A stretch of DNA of 64,000 nt, from assembly GCA_964614535.1 (NCBI GenBank), contig CAZTOZ010000039.1, positions 33,228 through 97,227 on the forward strand, given 5' to 3'. Within the stretch, counting starts at the first letter, position 1; every line of letters starts with the position of its first letter. Of this stretch, positions 34,704-44,056 are shown one piece after another. This DNA comes from JALSHZ01 sp964614535. Its GTDB lineage: Bacteria > Pseudomonadota > Gammaproteobacteria > UWMA-0217. The position numbers and the translations under genes are program-made. The notes under the pieces were generated by a model. It did not search any database. It saw only the letters and a program-made list of their open reading frames with translations, and was not told the DNA's origin.

Positions 34704-35768
34704 ATGACCGAACTGAAGAACGACCGCTTCATCCGTGCCCTGTTGAGGGAACCCGTCGACCAGACCCCGATCTGGATCATGCGCCAAGCCGGCCGCTATC
34801 TGCCGGAGTACAAGGCCACGCGGGCCCAGGCCGGCAGCTTCATGGATCTCTGCCGCAACCCGGAGCTGGCCTGCGAGGTGACGATGCAGCCATTGCGCCG
34901 TTACGATCTCGACGCCGCCATTCTCTTTTCCGACATCCTCACCATTCCCGACGCCATGGGACTCGGCCTCTATTTCACCGAAGGCGAGGGACCACGTTTC
35001 GAGCGGCCGATCCGCACCGCGGCGGACGTCAAGGCGCTGGCGGCGCCCGACCCGGAGGATGAACTGCGCTATGTCATGGACGCGGTGCGGACGATCCACG
35101 CCGAACTCGACGGCATGGTGCCCCTGATCGGCTTTTCCGGCAGCCCGTGGACGCTCGCCACCTATATGATCGAGGGCGGCAGCAGCAAGGAGTTCTCCAA
35201 CACCAAGGGGATGCTCTACACCGAACCGCAGCTGCTGCACCAGGTACTGCAGGTTCTGGCCGATGCCGTGGCGAGCTACCTCAACGCCCAGATCGCCGCC
35301 GGCGCCCAGGCAGTGATGATTTTCGACACCTGGGGCGGCGCACTGACCACCGAGGCCTACAAGACGTTCTCGCTCTACTACATGCAGCAGATCGTCTCGC
35401 AACTGATCCGCGAGCAGGACGGTCGGCGCATTCCGGTGATCATGTTCACCAAGGGTGGCGGCCAATGGCTGGAATTGCAGGCGCGCAGTGGCTGCGACGC
35501 GGTGGGGCTGGACTGGACCATCGAGATCGGCAACGCCCGGGAGCGGGTCGGCGACCGGCTGGCGCTACAGGGCAACATGGATCCGGGCGTGCTCTATGGC
35601 TCGCCGGAGAAGATCCAGGAAGAGGTCAAACGGATTCTCGCCTCGTTCGGCGCCCACAGCGGCCATGTCTTCAATCTGGGGCATGGAGTACACCAACACA
35701 TCGACCCGGAGAACGTGAAGGTGCTGGTGGATTCGGTCCACGAGTTCAGCCGCCCCTATCACAGCTGA
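34704..35768 (+). CDS. hemE: Uroporphyrinogen decarboxylase
   Basis: 354 residues. The N-terminus PIWIMRQAGRYLPEYKATRA is the first HemE signature with the catalytic Arg; GFSGSPWTLATYMIEGG is the second block and FDTWGGALTTEAYKTF the third. Converts uroporphyrinogen III to coproporphyrinogen III in haem synthesis, relevant to the haem-rich cbb3 oxidase here. It lies 78 bp after yqeY and its end overlaps the convergent nucleotidyltransferase-like gene by 10 bp. Confidence 0.97.
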   Translation: MTELKNDRFIRALLREPVDQTPIWIMRQAGRYLPEYKATRAQAGSFMDLCRNPELACEVTMQPLRRYDLDAAILFSDILTIPDAMGLGLYFTEGEGPRFERPIRTAADVKALAAPDPEDELRYVMDAVRTIHAELDGMVPLIGFSGSPWTLATYMIEGGSSKEFSNTKGMLYTEPQLLHQVLQVLADAVASYLNAQIAAGAQAVMIFDTWGGALTTEAYKTFSLYYMQQIVSQLIREQDGRRIPVIMFTKGGGQWLELQARSGCDAVGLDWTIEIGNARERVGDRLALQGNMDPGVLYGSPEKIQEEVKRILASFGAHSGHVFNLGHGVHQHIDPENVKVLVDSVHEFSRPYHS

Positions 35769-36352
35769 GCGGCAGACTCGGCCAGCAGTCTCTCCACGCG
35801 CGCCACGGTCGCCCGCTTGACCGGCCTGCCGTCGATCGGGCTCGGTGGCGAAGCACGCAACCCATCCACCGGGAACACCAGCACCTCCACCGGCACATCC
35901 CGCCAGTCGAAGGCAAAACCAGGCACGCCGTCACGCCGCCCGCCGGCCTGACGCCGCGTGATGGCCCGATAGCGGATGCGGTGATCGAGCAGCGCAATGG
36001 CCACCGCCTCCACGTCATCACTGAAAAGGTGCAACTGAATGTCCGAGTAGGGTCCGGCCGTTCCCTTCAACACGCTACCCACCAGACGCGGCTCGAAAGC
36101 GCCGAAGAAGCGCATTACATCGACGGCGGTACGGCGCAGAAAGGCTAGCCGTTCCCGGTCCTCGTCGGTGGCAAACAGCGCCAGCCACGCCAGCAGGGCC
36201 GCCTCCACCTCGGTGTTGCGCGGCATCTCGCGCGTGCCACTCACGCCAAGACGCTCACAAGCCTTGGCGCGGGCCTGGTGGTAGTCGGCCACCCCCTCCT
36301 CCCAGACGATCATTGCGGCCTCTTCGGCGATCTGGCGACGCAGCGGCATCAT
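35759..36352 (-). CDS. Nucleotidyltransferase-like protein, probably altered active site
   Basis: 197 residues. A short all-alpha N-terminus (EEAAMIVWEEGVADYHQARAK) precedes a segment GSVLKGTAGPYSDIQLHLFSDD at about residues 92-113. It resembles the minimal nucleotidyltransferase motif GS-x-GTA-x-SDID, but the expected Asp-x-Asp reads Asp-x-Gln. The rest is unlike characterised enzymes. Related hypothetical proteins are common in gammaproteobacteria. Its start overlaps the mrcA stop (TGATG), so the two are co-translated. It could be a regulator or an inactive relative; function unknown. Confidence 0.6.
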   Translation of the reverse strand: MMPLRRQIAEEAAMIVWEEGVADYHQARAKACERLGVSGTREMPRNTEVEAALLAWLALFATDEDRERLAFLRRTAVDVMRFFGAFEPRLVGSVLKGTAGPYSDIQLHLFSDDVEAVAIALLDHRIRYRAITRRQAGGRRDGVPGFAFDWRDVPVEVLVFPVDGLRASPPSPIDGRPVKRATVARVERLLAESAAQL

Positions 36353-38757
36353 CAGAAGATCTGCTCGGGAATGTCCATGCCGCCGGGCGCGGTAAAGCTG
36401 GTGGTGTCCTCTTCCGGCACATTGCCGGCCCGGAAGGTCTCGAAGGCAAACTTCCGGGTGCCCGGCCCCGCCTTCTTGCCGGTCTCGGCATCAATTTTCA
36501 CCGTCACCATCCCGGGCGGCTTGACCCAACGGCGATAGGGCGACTCCTTCAACGCCACCTTCATGTAGTCCATCCAGACCGGCAACGCCAGGTGGCCGCC
36601 GGTCTCTTTCCGCCCCAGCGGACGGAGCTGGTCGAAACCGATCCAGACCGTCGTCACCAGATCGTGATTGAAGCCGCTGAACCAGGCGTCCTTCTGGTCG
36701 TTGGTGGTGCCCGTCTTGCCGGCCAGATCCTTGCGCTTGAGCTTGCGGGCCTGATGCGCGGTGCCGATGGTCATCACGTCGCGCATCATATTGACCATCT
36801 GGAAAGCATTCTCGCGATCGAGCACCCGTCGCGCAGGCACGCCGACACGCAGCCCCTTGCCTTTGGCGGCATCGGCCGAGGTCGGCACCAAGCGCCGACA
36901 CGCCTCCTTTTCGCAAGCAACCTGGGGCACATGCTCATAGATCAGCTTGCCGTTGCGATCCTCGATGCGGCGAATCAGATAAGGCTCGACCCGGAAACCC
37001 TGATTGGCGAACACGGCATAGCCACTGACCAACTCCAGGGGCGTCAGCGCACCCGTGCCCAGTGCCAGCGACAGGTCTGCCGGCATCGGGCGCTTGGTCA
37101 TCTCGAACCGGGCGATGTGTCGCAGCGCATGCCGCACACCGATCTTCCGCAACAACCGTATCGACACCAGATTGCGCGACTTGGCCAAAGCCACCCGCAT
37201 CCGCGTCGGACCGTAGAAACGGCCGGAATAGTTCTCCGGACGCCACAAGGCCGCCTCCCCCGCGATCTCGGTCTCGTGAACGATCGGGGCATCATTGAAT
37301 ACCGTTGCCGGCGTCAACCCCTTGGCCAGCGCCGCCGAATAGACGAAGGGCTTGAAATTGGAACCGGGCTGGCGCACTGCCTGCACGGCACGGTTGAAAC
37401 GGCTGCGGAAGTAGTCGAAACCGCCCGCCAACGCCAGAATCGCACCATCCTCCGGCGAGATCGACACCAGCGCCCCCTCCACCTTCGGTAACTGACGCAA
37501 CGCATAGCCCTTGTCGGTCTCGACGACACGAATCAGGTCACCCGCCTCTAGCACCCGGTCCAGCCGCTTCACCGGTTCTCCGCGCTTGTCTTCGTCGATG
37601 TAGCGCCGTGCCCAGCGCGCCGCCTCCAGCGTCAACACCGCACTCTCGCCACGGCCGAGATAGATCGACGCCAGCCGCTTGTCCACCGACAACACGATGG
37701 CCGGTCGCAATCCACCATAGACCGGATGATTGTCCAGCCACTCGTCGAGCTTCTCGGGCGCCGCACCCGCCACCTCGTAGCGGGCCTCGGGGCCGCGATA
37801 GCCGTGGCGCATGTCGTAGTCGATCAGGTGTTTACGCAAGGCATCGACCGCCGCCTTCTGCAACTCGTCACGCACCGTCGTATAGACGCGGAAACCGGAC
37901 GAGTAGATCTCCTCCCCATACTGCTCATAGAGCTTCGAGCGCACCATTTCGGCCACATAGTTGGCTTCCACCGCCGGCTTTGGCGAGTGCACCGACGCCG
38001 TCAGCGCCGCCTGCTGTGCCTCCGCCGCCGTGGCGGCATCCAGATAGCCGATCTCGACCATGCGGCGAAGAACGTAGTTGCGTCGCGCCCGCGCCCGCTC
38101 CGGGTTGGCCACCGGATTGTACTTGGACGGCGCCTTGTAGAGCCCCGCCAGCATCGCCAGCTGCGGCAACGTCAGTTCCGACAACGGCTTGCCGTAATAG
38201 GTCCGGGCCGCCGCGCTGACACCGTAGGCACGATTGCCCATGTAGTTCTGATTGAGGTAGAGGGCAAGAATCTGGTCCTTGGAGAGATTCTTCTCGATCT
38301 TGAACGCCAGCAACACTTCACGCAGCTTGCGGGAGAAGGTGCGCTCACGATTGAGAAAGAAGTTGCGCGCCACCTGCATGGTGATGGTGCTGCCGCCCTG
38401 CATCGCCTCGCCGGTCTGAACCAGCTTCAGCACCGCCCGCAGGATACCCTGATAGTCGACCCCGGGGTGTTCGTAGAAACGGTCGTCCTCCGCCGCCACC
38501 ACGGCCGCCTTCAGCGCTTCGGGAATCTGCTCCAGCGGCAACGGATCACGCCGTTTCTCGCCAAACTCGGCCAGCAGCGAGCCCTCACTGGAGAAGACAC
38601 GCAACGGCACCTTGTACTGCACGGTTTTCAGCTCATCGATCGAAGGCAGGCCGGGGGAGACGTAAAGCACGATGCCCAACGTCACCACCAACGCCGACAG
38701 CGCCATCCCTGCGAACGCCGTCAACATCCAGCGGAAAAGCTTTTTGATTACTTCCAT
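36352..38757 (-). CDS. mrcA: Penicillin-binding protein 1A, bifunctional
   Basis: 801 residues. An N-terminal membrane anchor (about residues 10-32) is followed by the GT51 glycosyltransferase domain with VAAEDDRFYEHPGVD (catalytic Glu) and QGGSTITMQVARNFFL. After an OB-like insert comes the transpeptidase: Ser in RQPGSNFKPFVY, the second motif in AKSRNLVSIRLL and KTGTT near residue 690. Polymerises and cross-links peptidoglycan. Divergent from pilM, the standard mrcA-pilM arrangement. Confidence 0.96.
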   Translation of the reverse strand: MEVIKKLFRWMLTAFAGMALSALVVTLGIVLYVSPGLPSIDELKTVQYKVPLRVFSSEGSLLAEFGEKRRDPLPLEQIPEALKAAVVAAEDDRFYEHPGVDYQGILRAVLKLVQTGEAMQGGSTITMQVARNFFLNRERTFSRKLREVLLAFKIEKNLSKDQILALYLNQNYMGNRAYGVSAAARTYYGKPLSELTLPQLAMLAGLYKAPSKYNPVANPERARARRNYVLRRMVEIGYLDAATAAEAQQAALTASVHSPKPAVEANYVAEMVRSKLYEQYGEEIYSSGFRVYTTVRDELQKAAVDALRKHLIDYDMRHGYRGPEARYEVAGAAPEKLDEWLDNHPVYGGLRPAIVLSVDKRLASIYLGRGESAVLTLEAARWARRYIDEDKRGEPVKRLDRVLEAGDLIRVVETDKGYALRQLPKVEGALVSISPEDGAILALAGGFDYFRSRFNRAVQAVRQPGSNFKPFVYSAALAKGLTPATVFNDAPIVHETEIAGEAALWRPENYSGRFYGPTRMRVALAKSRNLVSIRLLRKIGVRHALRHIARFEMTKRPMPADLSLALGTGALTPLELVSGYAVFANQGFRVEPYLIRRIEDRNGKLIYEHVPQVACEKEACRRLVPTSADAAKGKGLRVGVPARRVLDRENAFQMVNMMRDVMTIGTAHQARKLKRKDLAGKTGTTNDQKDAWFSGFNHDLVTTVWIGFDQLRPLGRKETGGHLALPVWMDYMKVALKESPYRRWVKPPGMVTVKIDAETGKKAGPGTRKFAFETFRAGNVPEEDTTSFTAPGGMDIPEQIF

Positions 38758-38945
38758 AACCTGAATTGGTTCAATGATTTAATGCGCCAAAGCCCGTTTA
38801 CTAGTCGAAATGCCATGGGCACAGGGATCGGCCTGCGCACGCACCAGCATGCCTTCCATTGCCGAAACGCTCGCCTATTTCGCGAGAGGCAGCCTGAAAA
38901 AGTGTAGCAATGTTATCAGGTTGCAACTAACATTTAACATGGAAA

Positions 38946-38961
38946 AGCATGTTTGCATGCT
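38946..38961. repeat. Short inverted repeat in the mrcA-pilM divergent region
   Basis: AGCATG-TTTG-CATGCT, perfect 6-bp arms and a 4-nt loop, 28 bp before the pilM start. The surrounding 100 bp is markedly AT-rich for this window. Possibly a regulatory site for the pilus operon or a leader hairpin. Confidence 0.4.
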
Positions 38962-38988
38962 AAGCTTCTTAGGGATTGAGGATTTTTT

Positions 38989-40056
38989 GTGTTTTCACTC
39001 GGAAGGAAAAATCAACCGCTGGTCGGGATAGACATCAGCTCGACATCGGTCAAGCTGATCGAATTGCGCCGTGCCGGCAACAGCATCAGGGTGGAAAGTT
39101 ACGGGGTCGAGCCCCTGCCTGTCAACGCGGTCGTCGAAAAGAACATCTCCGACACCGCCGCCGTCACCAACTCACTCAACAAGGCGCTGAGCCGCGCCGG
39201 CACCAAGGCCAAGCGCTGTGCCCTGGCGGTGCCCACCTCCGCCGCCGTGACCAAGGTCATCACCATGCCCGCCGACCTCGACGAGGAGGAGCTGGAGGGG
39301 CAGATCCAGCTGGAGGCCGACCAGTACGTCCCCTATCCGCTGGACGAGGTGAATCTCGACTTCGAGGTGCTTGGCACCAACGAACACCAACCCGACAAGA
39401 TCGACGTGCTACTGGTGGTCTCGCGCACGGAGATCGTCGAATCCCGCGCCGCCATCGCCGAAGCCGCCGGGCTGCAGCCAGTGGTAATGGACGTGGAGTC
39501 GTTCGCCACCGCCAACGCCTATCAGCTGATCGAGCCCTACATCCCCCACGATGCGCCACCGGACAGCAATGTCGTCGCCATCATCGACGTGGGCGCCACC
39601 ATGACCAGCATCACGGTGACCGAGAACGAGCAGGTGCTCTATTCACGCGAGCAGCCGTTCGGCGGGCGGCAGCTCACCGAGGAGATCATGCGCCGCTACG
39701 GGCTCTCCTATGCCGAGGCGGGACTGGCCAAGAAGGAAGGCGGGCTACCGGACAACTACGTCACCGAAATCCTCACGCCATTCAAGGAGAACCTGGCCCA
39801 GCACGCCAATCGCCTGCTGCAGTTCTTTTTCGCCAACAGCAGCCACAGCACGGTCAACGAGATCATTCTCGCCGGCGGCACCGCCGGCCTGCCGGGGCTG
39901 GACGAGCTGATCGAGAGGCATACACATACCCGCACCACCATCGCCAATCCCTTCAGCCGGATGAGCTTCAACCCGAAGATCAACCAGCAGCGGCTCGGCA
40001 ATGACGCTCCGGCATTGATGATTGCCGTGGGCCTGGCATTGAGGAACTTCGACTGA
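38989..40056 (+). CDS. pilM: Type IV pilus assembly ATPase-like protein PilM
   Basis: 355 residues from a GTG at 38989 with TGAGGA seven bases upstream. Actin-like fold: LVGIDISSTSVKLIEL is the phosphate 1 loop, AIIDVGATMTSITV the phosphate 2 loop and ILAGGTAGLPGLDELI the adenosine motif. Sits on the cytoplasmic side of the inner membrane and binds the PilN tail. Its last base coincides with the first base of pilN. Confidence 0.95.
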   Translation: MFSLGRKNQPLVGIDISSTSVKLIELRRAGNSIRVESYGVEPLPVNAVVEKNISDTAAVTNSLNKALSRAGTKAKRCALAVPTSAAVTKVITMPADLDEEELEGQIQLEADQYVPYPLDEVNLDFEVLGTNEHQPDKIDVLLVVSRTEIVESRAAIAEAAGLQPVVMDVESFATANAYQLIEPYIPHDAPPDSNVVAIIDVGATMTSITVTENEQVLYSREQPFGGRQLTEEIMRRYGLSYAEAGLAKKEGGLPDNYVTEILTPFKENLAQHANRLLQFFFANSSHSTVNEIILAGGTAGLPGLDELIERHTHTRTTIANPFSRMSFNPKINQQRLGNDAPALMIAVGLALRNFD

Positions 40057-40649
40057 TGGCGAAAATCAATCTACTACCGTGGCGCGAACTTCGCCGCCAG
40101 GAACAACAAAAGCAATTCCTCCAGGGTGTCGGCCTGGCGGCACTGGCCGGGCTGCTGCTGGTGGTGGGCGCGCACGTCTACATCGGCAAGCTGATCGACA
40201 ACCAGCAGTCCCGCAACGATATGTTGCAGCGGGAATTCAAGGAGCTCGACAAGCGTATCCGCGACATCAAGGCACTGGAGAAGACCAAGCAGGCCCTGCT
40301 GGACCGGATGGACATCATCCAGCAACTGCAACGCAGCCGACCGGTGGCCGTGCATCTGTTCGACGAGCTGGTGACGACGCTGCCGGGCGGGCTCTACCTG
40401 ACCCAGGTCAAGCAGAAGGGCAATACGCTGGAGATTCGCGGCAAGGCCGAATCGGACGCCCGGGTCTCCACCTATATGAGCAATCTGGAAAGATCGCCAT
40501 GGCTGCAGGACCCGAGGCTGGAAGTCATCGAGACGGTACGGGACGGCGGCGACGAGAGTGGCCCGGTCCTGCGTTCCTTCGTGCTGAAGGTGGACAAGGA
40601 GATGCCCCAAACCGCATCGGGCGAGGAGAGCAGCAATGGATCTCGATGA
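40056..40649 (+). CDS. pilN: Type IV pilus alignment protein PilN
   Basis: 197 residues. The N-terminal INLLPWRELRRQEQQKQF binds PilM; a membrane helix (about residues 24-42) leads into a coiled coil and a ferredoxin-like domain with TLPGGLYLTQVKQKGNTLEIRG. Pairs with PilO to link the motor complex with the outer membrane secretin. Overlaps pilO by 14 bp. Confidence 0.94.
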   Translation: MAKINLLPWRELRRQEQQKQFLQGVGLAALAGLLLVVGAHVYIGKLIDNQQSRNDMLQREFKELDKRIRDIKALEKTKQALLDRMDIIQQLQRSRPVAVHLFDELVTTLPGGLYLTQVKQKGNTLEIRGKAESDARVSTYMSNLERSPWLQDPRLEVIETVRDGGDESGPVLRSFVLKVDKEMPQTASGEESSNGSR

Positions 40650-41265
40650 ACTGAAGAACCTGGACATCAGCGACCTCGGCAAGCTGGGTTCCGCCTCGCT
40701 ACCAGTGCGCGCGATCTTTTTCGCACTGGCCTTCGCCGCGGTGGCGGGACTGGGCTACTACCTCGACACCAGCAACCAGCTGGAGGCGCTGGAACGGCTG
40801 GAGGAGAAAGAGGCCGAGCTGAAGAAGCAGTTCGAGAAGAAGCACCACATGGCCGCCAATCTGGAGGCCTATCGTGAACAACTGGCGGAGATGGAACACG
40901 AATTCGGCGCGATGCTGCAACAGTTGCCGGACAAGACCGAGATTCCGGCCGTCATTCTCGACGTCTCCCAGACCGGCCTGTCGAGTGGGCTGCAGATTCT
41001 GCTGTTCAAGCCCCAACCGGAAGTGGACATGGGCTTCTATGCGGAGAAACCGATCAAGATCAAACTGCGCGGCAAATACGACCAAATGGGGCGCTTCGCC
41101 AGCGGCATCGCCAGCCTGCCGAGGATCGCGACACTGGACGACATTTCGATCAAGCCGGAGCGCAACTCGGATGCATTGATCATGGAAGTGACGGCCAAGA
41201 CCTACCGCCACCTCGCCGACAGTGAGCAGTCGTCGAAGAAGAACCGGAAGAAAAGGAAGCAATGA
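40636..41265 (+). CDS. pilO: Type IV pilus alignment protein PilO
   Basis: 209 residues. Starts MDLDELKNLDISDLGKLGSA; a membrane helix lies at about residues 30-46, then a coiled coil (LERLEEKEAELKKQFEKK), LPDKTEIPAVILDVSQTGLSSGL and FKPQPEVDMGFYAEKPIKI, which are PilO signatures. The lysine-rich tail is typical. Its TGA overlaps the pilP ATG by four bases. Confidence 0.94.
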   Translation: MDLDELKNLDISDLGKLGSASLPVRAIFFALAFAAVAGLGYYLDTSNQLEALERLEEKEAELKKQFEKKHHMAANLEAYREQLAEMEHEFGAMLQQLPDKTEIPAVILDVSQTGLSSGLQILLFKPQPEVDMGFYAEKPIKIKLRGKYDQMGRFASGIASLPRIATLDDISIKPERNSDALIMEVTAKTYRHLADSEQSSKKNRKKRKQ

Positions 41266-41798
41266 TGGCGGCACCACGCATCGACACCAAGCTGATGGCA
41301 CTGTTGCTGCTGGCCGCCACGCTGGGGGGCTGCGAGCAGGACAACCAGGATCTGCGCGATTACATCGAAGAGGTGAAGGCACAACCGGCCGGCGACATAC
41401 CGCCCATTCCGGTGATTCCGCCGTATGACCCCTTCGTCTATCCGGAACATCTGCGCGATCCATTCGACAGCAGTATCGTCGCGCCCGACCTGATGCCGAT
41501 TCCCAAGACGACATCAGGCATCCAGATCGACCGCAACCGGCCGAAAGAGTATCTGGAGAGCTTCCCGCTCGATGCGCTCAGGATGGTCGGCACGCTGAAG
41601 CAGCAAGGCTCGCTGTGGGCCCTGCTGAAGACCCCGGACGGCACGATACAGCGCGTGCGCGTGGGCAACTACGCGGGACAGAACTACGGGAGGATCACCA
41701 AGATCACGGACATGAAAGTGGAGCTGGTGGAGATAGTTCCGGACGGTTTTGGTGGTTACAAGGAGCGACCGGCCAGCATCGTGCTGAGCAGCCAGTAG
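41262..41798 (+). CDS. pilP: Type IV pilus lipoprotein PilP
   Basis: 178 residues. Signal peptide ending in a lipobox LGGC at about residue 25, then DNQDLRDYIEEVKAQPAGDIPPIP and DPFVYPEHLRDPF, the PilP linker. The beta domain has LRMVGTLKQQGSLWALLKTPDGTIQRVRVGN. Couples PilN/PilO to PilQ. Forty bases before pilQ. Confidence 0.95.
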   Translation: MMAAPRIDTKLMALLLLAATLGGCEQDNQDLRDYIEEVKAQPAGDIPPIPVIPPYDPFVYPEHLRDPFDSSIVAPDLMPIPKTTSGIQIDRNRPKEYLESFPLDALRMVGTLKQQGSLWALLKTPDGTIQRVRVGNYAGQNYGRITKITDMKVELVEIVPDGFGGYKERPASIVLSSQ

Positions 41799-41837
41799 GC
41801 CGGGCGAAGTATTAAAATCAGGGAAAAACAGGTATAT

Positions 41838-43946
41838 ATGATGGACATGCGCGAAATCAGACGAACAACTGGGGGGATCCTGACAAGGATGGCGGTGCTC
41901 TGCCTGCTGCTGTCGATCCTGCCGTGGATGTCGGCAATGGCGGAGACCAGCGCGCTGGAAGACATCCGCGTCAACCGTCAATCGGGCGATGCGCTGGACA
42001 TCATCATGACATTCTCGGGCCCCGCGCCGGAACCGCTGAGCTTCACCATCGCCAATCCGGCCCGGATCACACTGGACTTTCCCGACACCCGCAACAACCT
42101 GCGCCGGCGCTCGCTGCCGGTACAGATCGGCGCCGCCCAGAGCATCACCACGGCCCAGGCCAGGGACCGGACCCGTATGGTCATCAACCTCTCGCGGATG
42201 GTGAAGTACCAGACCCGTATCGAGGGCGACAAACTGATCGTCTCCCTGTCACCGGCGGCCAGCAAGCCGGCCTATACCATCGAGCCACCGACGATCACCG
42301 CATCCCCCACCATCGCCACCTCACCGGCGCCGGCGGCGCCCACCTCCAAGCCGGTGGTCAAGCCAATGTTCGGCGTCTCCGGCATCGACTTCCGCCGCGG
42401 TCCCGATGGCGCCGGCCGGGTGCTGATCAAGCTGAGCGATCCCAATACACCGCTCAACATCAAGCAGCAGGGATCACGCATCATCGTCGAACTGAAGAAC
42501 GCCACGCTGCCGAAGAACCTGCAGCGTCACATGGATGTGCTCGACTTCGCCACGCCGGTGGAGTCCATCGACGCCCGTTCCGTCGGCCGCAACTCGGAGA
42601 TCGTCATCAAGGCCAAGGGCAACTTCTCCCAGCTGGCCTACCAGTCGGACAACGTCTACACCGTCGAGGTGCGCCCAATCAAGAGCACCAAGAAGCGCAA
42701 GAAGAAGCAGGAGATCACCTACAAGGGAGAACGGCTGTCGCTGAACTTCCAGGACATCGAGGTACGCTCGGTGCTGCAGCTGATCGCCGACTTCACCGGC
42801 CTCAACGTGGTGGTGTCCGACAGCGTCACCGGCAACCTGACGCTGCGGCTGAAGAACGTCCCCTGGGATCAGGCGCTCGACATCATCATGAAGACCAAGG
42901 GGCTGGCCAAGCGGCGCCAAGGCAACGTGCTCTACATCGCACCGGCGAAAGAGATCGCGGAACGCGAACAGCAGGAGCTGATGGCCTCGAAACAAGTGGC
43001 CGAACTGGCGCCACTGCGCACCGAGATCATTCCGCTGAACTATGCCGATGCCAAAGAGATGGTCAAACTGCTCAAATCCAGCGGCGCCTCGGGCAGCGGC
43101 ACCAGCAACAACATCCTCTCCGACCGCGGCAGCGTCACGCTGGACCGGCGCACCAACAGCCTGCTGATCCAGGACACCGCCGACAAGCTGGACGAGATCC
43201 GCAACCTGATCAAGACGCTGGACGTGCCCGTGCGCCAGGTGATGATCGAGAGCCGTATCGTCACCGCCAGTGACAACTTCACGCGCGAGCTGGGCGTCAC
43301 CTTCGACGTCTCCAACACCGATTTCACCGATCGCGGGCAGGAGCTGACCAGCGGCTTCGCTTTCAACACGCCGAAGCCCAATCCCGGCGGCCTGCTCGGC
43401 ATCAAACTGGCGAAGATTCCCGGCAGCGCCAGCGCCGCGCTGAATCTGGAGATCTCAGCCGCCGTCGCCGAGCGCCGGGCAGAGGTGGTCGCCACACCGC
43501 GCATCATCACCTCCAACAAGACCAAGGCGCGAATCGAACAAGGCGTGGAGATCCCCTATCAGGAGGCCACCTCCAGCGGCGCCACCAACACCTCATTCAA
43601 GAAGGCGGTGTTGAGCATGGAAGTCACGCCGCACATCACGCTGGACGACCGCATCAATCTGGAGCTGGTGGTCAATCGCGACAGCGTCGGCGACGTCTTC
43701 AACAACGTCCCCAGCATCGACACCCGCGAGGTACAGACCCAGGTATTGGTGGAGAACGGGCAGACCATCGTCCTCGGCGGCATCTTCGAGGAGAACACCA
43801 ACAGCGGTGTCACCAAGGTGCCGTTCCTCGGCGACCTCCCGGTGGTTGGCCGGCTGTTCCGGCAGGACAAGAAGGTCCACGACAAGAAGGAGCTGCTGAT
43901 CTTCGTCACGCCGAAGATCATCAACGAGAACCTGACGCTGCAATAG
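41838..43946 (+). CDS. pilQ: Type IV pilus secretin PilQ
   Basis: 702 residues. A signal peptide (cut near AMAETS, about residue 36), two AMIN domains (about 40-130 and 175-280) for peptidoglycan binding, an STN/N0 domain with LNFQDIEVRSVLQLIADFTG, an N1 domain and the secretin pore from about 460 with VRQVMIESRIVTASDNF and VPFLGDLPVVGRLFR. Forms the outer membrane channel for the pilus fibre. A strong terminator follows. Confidence 0.97.
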   Translation: MMDMREIRRTTGGILTRMAVLCLLLSILPWMSAMAETSALEDIRVNRQSGDALDIIMTFSGPAPEPLSFTIANPARITLDFPDTRNNLRRRSLPVQIGAAQSITTAQARDRTRMVINLSRMVKYQTRIEGDKLIVSLSPAASKPAYTIEPPTITASPTIATSPAPAAPTSKPVVKPMFGVSGIDFRRGPDGAGRVLIKLSDPNTPLNIKQQGSRIIVELKNATLPKNLQRHMDVLDFATPVESIDARSVGRNSEIVIKAKGNFSQLAYQSDNVYTVEVRPIKSTKKRKKKQEITYKGERLSLNFQDIEVRSVLQLIADFTGLNVVVSDSVTGNLTLRLKNVPWDQALDIIMKTKGLAKRRQGNVLYIAPAKEIAEREQQELMASKQVAELAPLRTEIIPLNYADAKEMVKLLKSSGASGSGTSNNILSDRGSVTLDRRTNSLLIQDTADKLDEIRNLIKTLDVPVRQVMIESRIVTASDNFTRELGVTFDVSNTDFTDRGQELTSGFAFNTPKPNPGGLLGIKLAKIPGSASAALNLEISAAVAERRAEVVATPRIITSNKTKARIEQGVEIPYQEATSSGATNTSFKKAVLSMEVTPHITLDDRINLELVVNRDSVGDVFNNVPSIDTREVQTQVLVENGQTIVLGGIFEENTNSGVTKVPFLGDLPVVGRLFRQDKKVHDKKELLIFVTPKIINENLTLQ

Positions 43947-43972
43947 CAGCCCGATCGCATCCAGCACTGGCC

Positions 43973-44001
43973 GAGCCCGCCACGCGCGGGCTCTTTTCGT
44001 T
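43973..44001 (+). terminator. Intrinsic terminator after pilQ
   Basis: GAGCCCGC, loop CACGC, GCGGGCTC, then TTTTCGTT. An 8-bp perfect stem 26 bp past the pilQ stop and 55 bp before aroK, separating the pilus operon from the shikimate pair although both are on the plus strand. Confidence 0.9.
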
Positions 44002-44056
44002 GCCACCATGGCAAATCGGGTATCATGTCCGTCCCTCTCACAACCTTGATGCGTGT

